DNA of 23,081 nt from CAYTKU01 sp964550845 (GCA_964550845.1 CAZKAD010000012.1:1-23081); one strand, 5' to 3'; positions 8,045 through 16,056 are shown, counted from the first letter of the stretch. A program made the numbers and translations. Notes: generated by a model from the sequence alone, not told the origin.

Positions 8045-8071
8045 ATGAACATGGCTGAATACAAAAAATAG
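8045..8071 (+). CDS. Possible 8-codon leader ORF (MNMAEYKK)
   Basis: An ATG about 6 nt after the predicted transcription start opens an 8-codon frame ending in TAG at 8069-8071. It lies between the promoter and a hairpin (8082-8101), ahead of the sigma-factor gene. No Shine-Dalgarno sequence is visible, but the local genes also lack one. It could be a leader peptide in an attenuation arrangement or a chance ORF; its length alone gives no support for translation. Confidence 0.3.
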   Translation: MNMAEYKK

Positions 8072-8081
8072 TCGATTCTAT

Positions 8082-8112
8082 AAAGTGTACTGTAACACTT
8101 TTTTATTTTTTC
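8082..8112 (+). terminator. Weak hairpin with U-tract in the sigma-factor leader (possible attenuator)
   Basis: AAAGTGT (8082-8088), loop ACTGTA, ACACTTT (8095-8101), followed by Ts to 8104, an A and seven more Ts. The 7-bp stem has only two G-C pairs, so termination would be partial. The same inverted repeat could instead be an operator. It ends 12 nt before the sigma-factor ATG. Confidence 0.45.
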
Positions 8113-8123
8113 CGTCTTCTAGT

Positions 8124-8687
8124 ATGAAAAAGCCACTCACCGAAAAGTGGTTGCTCTATAAAATTGTCACCAAAAAAGACGCTGAAGCCTTTGGAATTCT
8201 CTATAATACCTATATTGAGCGTATTTATCGGTTTGTTTACTTTAAACTGGGAAATAGAGAAGAAGCCGAAGATGCGACCAATGATATTTTCCTACGCACT
8301 TGGAATTATCTGATTACGAATCAGACAAAACAGGTGCAGAGCCTCAGTGGACTTCTCTATGGGATTGCACGCAATGCGATTATTGATATTTATCGCGAAA
8401 GAGCTAAAAAACAGCTTGTTCACCTTGAGCCTGAAGAATTGACCCAGATTCCTTCACAAGAGAATATGCTTAAAAAAGTGGAACATGCGCAGGAGATGAC
8501 TCGAATTGAAAAGCACCTTCGAAATCTCAAGCAGGAATATCAAGAAGTCATTATTCTTCATTATATAGAAGAGCTCACTATTTCCGAGATCTCGCAGATG
8601 CTTGGGAAAAAACCTTTGAATGTCCGTGTGCTCCTTCATAGAGCCGTAAAAAAACTCAAAATCTTGCTCGATCAAAATCAGAAATAG
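8124..8687 (+). CDS. ECF-like sigma-70 family RNA polymerase sigma factor
   Basis: The 187-residue product has the two-domain ECF layout. Region 2 runs from about 'DAEAFGILYNTYIERIYRFV' through 'EEAEDATNDIFLRTW', which binds the core polymerase and the -10 element. Region 4 runs over 'LKQEYQEVIILHYIEELTIS' and 'AQMLGKK'-like helix-turn-helix sequence ('EISQMLGKKPLNVRVLLHRA') that reads the -35 element. Regions 1 and 3 are absent, as expected. The ATG at 8124 is preferred to an in-frame GTG at 8085, which lies inside the leader hairpin and would add a poor 13-residue extension. The gene lies 24 nt before a membrane-anchored DUF5667-like protein, a common sigma/anti-sigma pairing. The regulon probably concerns the envelope, and the S-layer gene downstream is the nearest candidate target. 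Confidence 0.93.
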   Translation: MKKPLTEKWLLYKIVTKKDAEAFGILYNTYIERIYRFVYFKLGNREEAEDATNDIFLRTWNYLITNQTKQVQSLSGLLYGIARNAIIDIYRERAKKQLVHLEPEELTQIPSQENMLKKVEHAQEMTRIEKHLRNLKQEYQEVIILHYIEELTISEISQMLGKKPLNVRVLLHRAVKKLKILLDQNQK

Positions 8688-8711
8688 CTGTATGAAAGAG
8701 CAAACTACAGT

Positions 8712-9953
8712 ATGTCTAAAAAAATTATCTCACAATTGAAAGAACTCAAAAGAAGCCACGAGGGCCTCAGTCCAAATCCTGAATGGATGAAACAGAGCCG
8801 AGAAAGACTCATGAGTCAGATTCAAAATAGTTTAGGAGCACAGCCCGTAGCCGCCTCTTTTTCTTCATCCTTTGAAACATTTTTAAAATTGTTTATTTCA
8901 CCAAAAGCCTACTATGTACTTCGTACGGCGGCTATCTTTATTCTTGCTATTGGAATTACAATAGGCGGATGGATTGGCGGCGTGAGTGCTTCACATAGTT
9001 GTTTGCCTGGAGACTTTTGCTATAATGTAAAATTGGCTGCCGAAAAAACTCAAGTTGCGGTTGCCTCGGTCACTGGAAATACAGATGGAAAAGTGGCCTT
9101 GCATCTTGAATTTGCTTCAAGGCGTTTGGATGAAATTCGTCTTGTAAAAGATTCACATCAAGTCGATGCGGTAAAAGAATTAAAAAAGTCCTTAACATCA
9201 GTGAGTGATACCCTCTCTGAAGTAAAAGATAGAGAAACTGCTACACGCGTTGCCAAAGATATTACCAAAAAAACTTCTGATATTGCTCGCACTCTCAATA
9301 CGGTAACACAAAATGATGTCAATGTTTCTATTGCTACTGTAAAAGAAATTGCTGATGCTACAAAACTCGTAAATGATACAGGAATTCAAGCTCTTCAAAT
9401 TGCTATTGAAGGTCAGCCTGGTGGTACACCCTCGGATGATATCAAAGCATTGGTTGTCGATAAAATTGATTCTATTCTTGATACCAATAAAAATGCACAA
9501 GTGGCGGTATATGAAGTAAAAAATAGTGTTGATGCACTTGCAAGTAGTACTCTATTGTTGACACAGCTCGCAGTGAATACATCAACCGCTACCTCTACGC
9601 TTCCCCCTGTGGTTTTGTCACCAGTGACGTCTACAATTATTAATATCGATGCGGTGGTAAATGTAATGGCGACTTCATCAGCTACACTCTCAGAAACCAT
9701 TCAGAAAATCGACCAAACAACACAAAAAGCCGAAGTCGTTGCCAGTGAAGCAAAGGCACTGCTTGAAGGAAATAAAGTGGATGAAGCCTTTGAAAAAGTA
9801 AAGACTCTTAATGTTATTACTACAGAAACGAGACAAGATGTGTTGCAAGCACAGGAAAACCTGAATACTCAGCTTCTCACTCCGAATACTGCTCCTGTAT
9901 CTGCATCTACTTCTACTTCTACCCCGCCGTCTCCACCAACAACGACTCCTTAA
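8712..9953 (+). CDS. DUF5667-like membrane protein, putative anti-sigma factor
   Basis: The 413-residue protein has a charged cytoplasmic N-terminus (1-67; 'NPEWMKQSRERLMSQI'), one transmembrane helix (about 68-91) and a long exterior. The first exterior segment, 'LPGDFCYNVKLAAEKTQVAV' and onward to about 190, matches the DUF5667 pattern (a PGD...YxVK signature followed by helices) known in bacterial proteins encoded beside ECF sigma factors. The rest is helical, with coiled-coil-like stretches, ending in a Ser/Thr/Pro-rich tail. The cytoplasmic part would hold the sigma factor; the exterior would sense the envelope. Two cysteines, C97 and C103, sit just outside the membrane and could pair. 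It follows the sigma gene by 24 nt in one transcript. The anti-sigma role is inferred from context and topology; the short N-terminus lacks a recognisable zinc-binding anti-sigma motif. Confidence 0.82.
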   Translation: MSKKIISQLKELKRSHEGLSPNPEWMKQSRERLMSQIQNSLGAQPVAASFSSSFETFLKLFISPKAYYVLRTAAIFILAIGITIGGWIGGVSASHSCLPGDFCYNVKLAAEKTQVAVASVTGNTDGKVALHLEFASRRLDEIRLVKDSHQVDAVKELKKSLTSVSDTLSEVKDRETATRVAKDITKKTSDIARTLNTVTQNDVNVSIATVKEIADATKLVNDTGIQALQIAIEGQPGGTPSDDIKALVVDKIDSILDTNKNAQVAVYEVKNSVDALASSTLLLTQLAVNTSTATSTLPPVVLSPVTSTIINIDAVVNVMATSSATLSETIQKIDQTTQKAEVVASEAKALLEGNKVDEAFEKVKTLNVITTETRQDVLQAQENLNTQLLTPNTAPVSASTSTSTPPSPPTTTP

Positions 9954-10170
9954 AGTACTGTGCGGCTCTCTCTCCTGAAGTATTTCAGTGGAGTGAGCCA
10001 TACAGTAGGGTTGGCGTTTTTCTTCCGTCTTTTTACGAGAGGGAAGAAAGGGATCGGGTAAAACTCAAGGTCGAGACTTTCAAAAGCCGTTTTGCCTACT
10101 TTTTGATAAGTACTTCTCCTTCTGACTTCCTTAAGGATGCGCTGAAGGAAAAGGAAATATAAATTTATTT
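9954..10170 (+). promoter_or_regulatory. Structured leader of the S-layer-like gene
   Basis: This 217-nt region holds no ORF of note. It has a long imperfect hairpin at 9956-10007 (TACTGT/ACAGTA, GGCTC/GAGCC, CTCC/GGAG and TGAA/TTCA around a GTAT loop), a second stem TTTCTTCC (10019-10026) with GGAAGAAA (10042-10049), and a third, TTCCTT (10127-10132) with AAGGAA (10145-10150). AAGGAAAAGGA at 10145-10155 is the clearest Shine-Dalgarno-like run in the window, but lies about 15 nt before the ATG and partly in the third stem. I found no -35/-10 pair with acceptable spacing here. Confidence 0.6.
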
Positions 10171-13100
10171 ATGTCTGACGTATTACGATTTGGTAAAAAA
10201 CTGTTTACCTGGTCTGTAGTAGCTATGACGATCGCTTGGAGTGTAGGTCTTTCTGCACTCGTTCCAGCAGGTGACGCTCAAGCAGCAGTTGTTCCTGTTG
10301 CTGACGTTGAAGCTGGCGATCTCATCAAGCTCGAAAACCAAAGTGCAGTTTACTATATAAATGAAGACATGGAACGCATGTACTTCGCAACAGATTGGAT
10401 GTTTTATACTTGGTTCCCTGTCTTTGATCAAATCAAGACAGTTCCAGCAGGAACTGACCTCGATGCATACCTCCCACCAGCAACACGCGGTGTGGTAAGT
10501 CCTCGAATGGGTTCTTGTGAATCAATGAAATCTCCAGCTTCTCCAGCTGTTTACGTTGCAAGTTATGGCGGAGTTCGTCATAAACTCGCTTCTGAAGCTG
10601 CTGCAGTAGCTCTCTGTGGAGCTGATTGGGCTAGACACGTTCATGATCTCCCAGACTTCATTATTTCTCTTTTCCCACTCGGAGGAGAACTTGATGGAAG
10701 TACACCATTCCCTGGACAACTTATCCGTTCAGAAGCAAATGGCCCAGTATACGTTGTTGGAGCTGATTCAAAAGCATACGCTGTTGAAGGAAGTCTCCCA
10801 GCATTCTTGGCTGCTACTGTTCGCATGGTAACACAGGATCAATGGGACAATCTCGCTGGCATGGGTGAAGGAAACCGCACGGTTGCTTCTCTCACTGCTG
10901 ACGTAGCTCAACTCTCTGGTGAACCAAGTGGAGACGACGATGAACCAAATGATAACGAATCAACTGGTGATCTTCGTGTAAGTCTCGCTGGTAACACAGC
11001 TGAAGGTGACGTAGTTCCAGGTGGAGCACAGAACGTTGAATATGTTTCTGTTGTTCTCCAAGCTGTTGGTGGTGATGTAGAACTTGATTCTCTCACTTTC
11101 CACCGTGGTGGTGTTGGTGATAGTGATGACTTTGATAAAGTATATCTCTATCATGATGGTATGCGTCTTGAAAATGGACGTTCACTCAACACTGATGATG
11201 AAGTTACATTCAATGTAAACCTTCACATCGAACAAGGTGATTCTGAAACCTTGGTAGTAAAAGCTGACATGGAAACCGTTGATGGACCAGCAACTGAAGG
11301 TGACCAAAATCGCTTTGAACTCCGTGGTGAAGATGATATCGATGCAAGTGGTGCTGACGTATCAGGATCTTTCCCAATTCGTGGAAACTTGATGGAAGTT
11401 GGTTCACAAGATATTGGTACTATCGAAGTTACCGCTGGTGGTACTGATACTACTGCTAAAATCGGTGAAGATGATGTAAAAGTAGGTGAATTTGACGTTG
11501 AAGCTTCAAGTGAAGACGTTAGTGTTACCTCTATTACTCTCCAACAAAAAGGTACTATCGATCTCGATGCACTTTCAAACGTAGTCCTTAAACAAGGTGG
11601 CACAACTGTTGCTACTGGTGAAATGATGGACGATGACAAAGTTCGTTTTGAATTCGAAGAATCTGATCAAATTGAAGAAGGAGACAGTGTTACATACCGT
11701 GTCTATGCTGACGTTGGTATTGCTGATACTGATGACACCATTCAATTTATCTTGGATGAAGATTCAGACCTCAGTGCATGGAGTGAAGACAATGCTGGTT
11801 ATGAAGTAGGTGTTACCAACACTGACCTCGATGCAGCAGGTGCTATGGAAATCACCCTTGAAGGTGGTAAAATCAATGTAGACTTTGAAGGTGAAAGTAC
11901 TGAAGTTCGTCAAGATCAAAGTGACGCTTCATTTGGTACATTCACTATTCTTTCTACTGCAGAAGATCTTGATGTAGATTCAATGGATTTTGTTCTCAAC
12001 AAAACTGCAAATACTCTCGCTCTTGAAGACATGAAACTTCGCGATAAAAATGGTCGTGGAACCTATAGTCTTGAAGCAACCAGTACAATTGGTGCTGCTT
12101 CAGCTACCTGGACCGTTACTGTTGAAGACTTGTCTCTTGAACAAGGTGTAGCTTATGAATTCGAAGTTATCGGTGACGTACCTAGTACTGCAACCAGTAA
12201 CTATTCATACTACTTTACTTGGGATGCAGATGATGTAGATGCTGAAGGTGTTTCATCTGACAATGCTATTGAAGCTGATGATTTCTCTTCTGCTTCTCTC
12301 ACTGGTCCTACTGTAGATGTAGACACTTCATCTCTCGTAGTTCGCTCAAGTGCCCTTTCAGATGATACTGTGGTAAATGGTACACGCAATGTACTTCTTT
12401 ATCGTGGTACTCTTGAAGCAGGAAGTACTTCTGATGTTGCCATCAACAGTATGACCTTTGGTACTTCAAGTGCAAGTAATGCATGGAGTAACCGCTTGAA
12501 CGGTGTTAAACTCTTCGTCGTTGGTCTCAACGAAACTGTTGACCCAACTGCAGACGAACCAGTAGCAACAGACAACACAGTTTCTTCAAATGAAGCTATC
12601 TTTGATGGAGTTGATGTTACTGTTCTCAGTGGTTCTGCAAACCGCATGAAGTTTGAAGTTTACGGTGATATCACTGATGGTTCAAGTACCGGTGATCTCG
12701 GCCTTGAGCTTACAGACGTCGATGCAAGTGATGAAGATGACGAAGATGTAACTGCTGAAGATTCATCTGGTAATGCTATTACTGGTCTTGAAAGTGATCG
12801 TGTTATCACTATTGCAGGAACTGGTACCTTGAGTATGGTTGTTGATACTGACTACAATCAGCTCAAGAACGATCGTTACGCTCTTGCAGGAACTGAAAAA
12901 TTCCTTGCTGGACGCGTTAAACTTCAAGCTGATCGTGAAGATGTAATTGTACAAGATTTGGCTATCCGATTTGTAACAACTTCACCTACAGCAGATTTCA
13001 GTTTTGATCGTCTCGATGCATCTATCGACACTATCAGTCTCTACAGTAATCCAAGTATGGCTGACAACACCCTTCTTGGAACTGCAGACTTCTCAGCAAC

Positions 13101-13905
13101 AACTACTATCGAGGATGTAGACTATACAGTAGCTGATGGTGAAACCCACTATCTCTATTTTGGTCTTAAACTCAACAGTGTTGGAACTGCTGCTGATGGT
13201 ACAGCTATCCCAAGTACATCATTCAAGTTTGCTGTTGCTGGTACAGGACAAGATGTAAAAGGTGCTGATTCTAACGATGATATCACCCCATCTGTCACAG
13301 CTACACAAACCAATGATATCAATGTAAACCCTGTACTCATCACTGATGTTTCAAGTGATTTTGCAGGTGGTACTCTTGTTGGAGGAAACCAAAATATTTT
13401 CTCTTTCAAAGTAACTGCTGATGCAGGAAGAAATACAGACGAAGATGGTGATGTACTTAGTGCGCACCTTCAACGTCTTGGTCTTCAACTTTCTACTGAC
13501 GTTGGAGGATCTGGAACTTCAAACACTTCAGCTCTTCAACTTTGTCGTGTAGACAGTGGTAACTGTATCACTCTTGGTACAACAAGTCTTGTATCTTCTA
13601 CAAATACAACCGTTACTCTTGAAACAAGTAACGATGGATACATCGATGTCACAGATTTCACTGACGCAAACGACGAATATGTCGACGATGGTGAAACTGC
13701 TGAATTCGTTGTAAAAGGTACATTTGCTAACGTAACCGATCACTTTGTTCAGGTTAAACTCGTTAACTTGAACAGTAACGGTTTACGCTACGGTGTAGAT
13801 ACTGACAGCGATGGTACTGATGATTACGAATTCTCTGATATTCGTAAAGAAGCACCACGTGGTACTGACTACCCAAGTGTTACTGGTAAAGCTTTGACAA
13901 ACTAA
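10171..13905 (+). CDS. Large acidic S-layer-like surface protein
   Basis: The 1244-residue product opens with a signal peptide (MSDVLRFGKK, hydrophobic core, 'AQA' cleavage site near residue 38). Residues 49-230 hold three related modules; two start 'G(D/Q)LI(K/R)' and all contain a 'VY' strand followed by a 'Y/H-K-A'-like strand. A 'DDDEPNDNES' linker near 255-264 leads to about six beta-sandwich-like repeats of 100-180 residues, rich in Asp, Glu, Ser, Thr and Val and poor in Lys and Cys. The repeats share the plan 'v.v.SLTF....g....v.LY..g' ending with 'e.y.v..di'. This is typical of large S-layer candidates of CPR bacteria, and the size, signal and composition support a cell-surface array. 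Highly biased codon choice and a strong terminator suggest high expression. No sortase motif or C-terminal membrane anchor is visible; attachment may use the N-terminal modules. Family name unknown. Confidence 0.85.
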   Translation: MSDVLRFGKKLFTWSVVAMTIAWSVGLSALVPAGDAQAAVVPVADVEAGDLIKLENQSAVYYINEDMERMYFATDWMFYTWFPVFDQIKTVPAGTDLDAYLPPATRGVVSPRMGSCESMKSPASPAVYVASYGGVRHKLASEAAAVALCGADWARHVHDLPDFIISLFPLGGELDGSTPFPGQLIRSEANGPVYVVGADSKAYAVEGSLPAFLAATVRMVTQDQWDNLAGMGEGNRTVASLTADVAQLSGEPSGDDDEPNDNESTGDLRVSLAGNTAEGDVVPGGAQNVEYVSVVLQAVGGDVELDSLTFHRGGVGDSDDFDKVYLYHDGMRLENGRSLNTDDEVTFNVNLHIEQGDSETLVVKADMETVDGPATEGDQNRFELRGEDDIDASGADVSGSFPIRGNLMEVGSQDIGTIEVTAGGTDTTAKIGEDDVKVGEFDVEASSEDVSVTSITLQQKGTIDLDALSNVVLKQGGTTVATGEMMDDDKVRFEFEESDQIEEGDSVTYRVYADVGIADTDDTIQFILDEDSDLSAWSEDNAGYEVGVTNTDLDAAGAMEITLEGGKINVDFEGESTEVRQDQSDASFGTFTILSTAEDLDVDSMDFVLNKTANTLALEDMKLRDKNGRGTYSLEATSTIGAASATWTVTVEDLSLEQGVAYEFEVIGDVPSTATSNYSYYFTWDADDVDAEGVSSDNAIEADDFSSASLTGPTVDVDTSSLVVRSSALSDDTVVNGTRNVLLYRGTLEAGSTSDVAINSMTFGTSSASNAWSNRLNGVKLFVVGLNETVDPTADEPVATDNTVSSNEAIFDGVDVTVLSGSANRMKFEVYGDITDGSSTGDLGLELTDVDASDEDDEDVTAEDSSGNAITGLESDRVITIAGTGTLSMVVDTDYNQLKNDRYALAGTEKFLAGRVKLQADREDVIVQDLAIRFVTTSPTADFSFDRLDASIDTISLYSNPSMADNTLLGTADFSATTTIEDVDYTVADGETHYLYFGLKLNSVGTAADGTAIPSTSFKFAVAGTGQDVKGADSNDDITPSVTATQTNDINVNPVLITDVSSDFAGGTLVGGNQNIFSFKVTADAGRNTDEDGDVLSAHLQRLGLQLSTDVGGSGTSNTSALQLCRVDSGNCITLGTTSLVSSTNTTVTLETSNDGYIDVTDFTDANDEYVDDGETAEFVVKGTFANVTDHFVQVKLVNLNSNGLRYGVDTDSDGTDDYEFSDIRKEAPRGTDYPSVTGKALTN

Positions 13906-13922
13906 TTGTAGTTTTCAAACGC

Positions 13923-13936
13923 CCAGTTTCAACTGG
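13923..13936 (+). other. Small hairpin before the S-layer terminator
   Basis: CCAGT (13923-13927), loop TTCA, ACTGG (13932-13936), lying 4 nt before the terminator stem. It may be a 3'-end stabilising element; no U-tract follows it. Confidence 0.45.
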
Positions 13937-13940
13937 ATAT

Positions 13941-13974
13941 AAAGAACACCCCCGGTTTCCGGGGGTGTTTCTTT
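13941..13974 (+). terminator. Strong intrinsic terminator of the S-layer-like gene
   Basis: AACACCCCCGG (13945-13955), TTT loop, CCGGGGGTGTT (13959-13969), then T, C and TTT. The 11-bp stem is the most GC-rich hairpin in the window, as expected at the end of a highly expressed transcript. Confidence 0.95.
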
Positions 13975-13977
13975 ATC

Positions 13978-14006
13978 TTGCCCTTTAGGGAGAAATGCCG
14001 TATAAT
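13978..14006 (+). promoter_or_regulatory. Promoter of the O-antigen-ligase-like gene
   Basis: TTGCCC (13978-13983), 17 nt, then a perfect TATAAT (14001-14006). The -35 begins 4 nt after the preceding terminator. A CCCT/AGGG inverted repeat (13981-13990) lies across the end of the -35 and spacer. Predicted start near 14013 gives a leader of about 19 nt. Confidence 0.82.
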
Positions 14007-14031
14007 CTGTCTATATTCCTAATATTGCTTT

Positions 14032-16056
14032 ATGAAAAAAACTCTGCTTTCTGTTTTGAAAGTACTGACAATTGCTACCTTTTTCATGCCTCTTATTGTC
14101 CTTCCAGACATGTTTATTTTCCCTTTTATTGTCCCAAAGGTAGTATTTTTCCGAATACTCGCAGTACTCATGATTGCAGCCTATGTTCTACTCCTTATTA
14201 TCAACAAACAGGAATTTCGTCCTCGTTTTTCTTGGCTGAATATTGCCGTATTATTTTTTAGTACGGGTCTTTTTATTTCAACGTTTTTCGGTGTAGATTG
14301 GCGCAATAGCTTTTGGGATAGCCATGAACGTATGCTTGGTACGTTTACGATTCTTCATTATGTTTTGTATTATTTTATACTCAGTCATACGATTAAACCT
14401 GCGGAGTGGAAAAGCCTGCAATGGTGGTTATTGTCTGCAGGGAGTCTTGTTATGGGAGTGGGGCTCCTCCAAAGAATGGATCCTGAGCTTCTTTTAAATG
14501 GTAGTTCGTGGCGTGTTATCTCAACTCTCGGAAACGCGATTTATGTTGGTGGATATGGGCTATTTTTGGCATTTTTAGGGTATTTACTTGGTATAAAAGA
14601 AATCGTGCCTTGGAAAAGATGGTTAGCCTTTTTCTTTTCTTTTTTAGGAGTTATCGGTGTGTTTATTAGTGGTACTCGTGGTACGATGCTTGGTTTATTT
14701 GCCAGTGTTGGTTTAATGCTTCTTTTATACTTGATCTTTTTGAAACAAAATTTAAAGGCACGAAAAATAATTGGTGGTGTTATCATCGCTGGAGTGTTTG
14801 CTTTAGTAGTGTTATATGTAAATCGATCCAGTACCTTTGTTGAAAGTATCCCATCGTTATCTCGTTTACTCAATACTTCTTTTTCATCTGATACCGGAAG
14901 TACACGTGTGATGGCATGGGGTATCGCTTGGGAATCTTTTCAAGATTATCCTGTATTTGGTTGGGGGCCAAACAATTTTTACTATGCGTTCAATCAATAT
15001 TATCGTCCGGAATTCTTAAGCTTCGGACTTGGAGAAACGTGGTTTGATAATGCGCATAATGTGGTCATGAATACACTTGCTACGGGTGGTATCTTTGGTA
15101 TTATCGGATATGTTTTTCTCTTTATTGCCGCTATTTATCAGATTATTTATTCATATAGACAACAAAAAATAGATGTTCATATCATGGTTGTTTTAAGTTC
15201 GTTTTTAATTGGTCACTTTATTCATAACATTTTTGTTTTTGAAAATCCAACTTCATACCTCTATTTCTTTTTTTCATTGGCCTATATAGAAGTCTTGGCT
15301 CGTTTTTCAAGAGAAAAAAACACGAATGTACAAAAGGATAAAATTTTGTCGCCTGTTTGGAAATATGGTGTCGTAGCAATTGCACTTATCTTTCTATTTA
15401 AGACAGATATTAATGTTGCACAGGCAAATAATACAACCCTTAAGGCAATGCGTTTTGTAACGCAAGGACAAGTTGGTGCAGCTCTTGAGTTGTATGAGAA
15501 ATCAAAATCGTTTTCTTCTCCTCACGTCGCTGATATTCGCGGAGATTTTGTTCGTCTTGGATCACAACTTGTACAAAACAGTATTGCGGCACAAAGAGTA
15601 AACGATACTTTGCTTCAATTTTTCAGCATTCTTTATGAAGAACAAAAAATTAATCATGCCTTCCGGCCAATAGATATTCGTATCCATATTTTACAGATTC
15701 AAATGGATATTTTAGGAAGCATGCTCTATCCACAGGGTCCATATTTGGAAGATGCACAGGTACTCTTGGCTGATGCTATACGTTTATCACCGAAGAGACA
15801 GCAATTATATTTTCTTTCCTCAAGTATTTATACACAGCAAGGTAAATCTCAGGAGGCTATTGATGCGGCACGTCAGGCAGTAGAGTATGATATACGGGTA
15901 GGTGATAGTTGGATACATTTGGCTTTAGCCTACTTTCAGGCAAATCAAAAAGAAAAGATACCCGAATTACTTGCCGAAGCAGAAAGTCGAGGAGTTATTT
16001 TTACTGATGCCAATAAGACTACGTTAAAAAATTCATTTGGAATTATTATTCCGTAG
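14032..16056 (+). CDS. O-antigen ligase/polymerase-like (Wzy_C) membrane protein with C-terminal TPRs
   Basis: This 674-residue protein has about ten to twelve hydrophobic segments across its first 465 residues and a soluble C-terminal region. The Wzy_C (PF04932) signatures are visible: 'SGTRGTMLG' near residues 213-221 with R216, then a large external loop with 'STRVMAW' (R292), 'FGWGPNNF' and 'DNAHN' (H342). Arg and His residues of this kind are important in WaaL-type ligases, which transfer a lipid-linked glycan to an acceptor, or polymerise it, on the outer membrane face. Residues about 580-660 look like tetratricopeptide repeats ('EAIDAARQAVEYD', 'LALAYFQANQKEKIPELL'), a fusion seen in some protein-glycosylating ligases. 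Placed just after the S-layer-like gene and among glycosyltransferases, it may glycosylate the surface protein; this is inference. Its 3' end overlaps the opposite gene by 11 nt. Confidence 0.88.
   Translation: MKKTLLSVLKVLTIATFFMPLIVLPDMFIFPFIVPKVVFFRILAVLMIAAYVLLLIINKQEFRPRFSWLNIAVLFFSTGLFISTFFGVDWRNSFWDSHERMLGTFTILHYVLYYFILSHTIKPAEWKSLQWWLLSAGSLVMGVGLLQRMDPELLLNGSSWRVISTLGNAIYVGGYGLFLAFLGYLLGIKEIVPWKRWLAFFFSFLGVIGVFISGTRGTMLGLFASVGLMLLLYLIFLKQNLKARKIIGGVIIAGVFALVVLYVNRSSTFVESIPSLSRLLNTSFSSDTGSTRVMAWGIAWESFQDYPVFGWGPNNFYYAFNQYYRPEFLSFGLGETWFDNAHNVVMNTLATGGIFGIIGYVFLFIAAIYQIIYSYRQQKIDVHIMVVLSSFLIGHFIHNIFVFENPTSYLYFFFSLAYIEVLARFSREKNTNVQKDKILSPVWKYGVVAIALIFLFKTDINVAQANNTTLKAMRFVTQGQVGAALELYEKSKSFSSPHVADIRGDFVRLGSQLVQNSIAAQRVNDTLLQFFSILYEEQKINHAFRPIDIRIHILQIQMDILGSMLYPQGPYLEDAQVLLADAIRLSPKRQQLYFLSSSIYTQQGKSQEAIDAARQAVEYDIRVGDSWIHLALAYFQANQKEKIPELLAEAESRGVIFTDANKTTLKNSFGIIIP

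Noticed and set aside
8056..8084. TATAAA at 8079-8084 as a second sigma-operon promoter
   Set aside because: No acceptable -35 at 15-19 nt upstream, and it would fall in the leader hairpin.
8085..8123. GTG start for the sigma factor
   Set aside because: It lies in the leader hairpin and adds a pyrimidine-rich, non-conserved-looking extension; the ATG at 8124 fits the domain.
11223..11639. Ser/Pro-rich minus-strand frame within the S-layer-like gene
   Set aside because: It mirrors the strong codon bias of the sense gene and has no domain or start signals.
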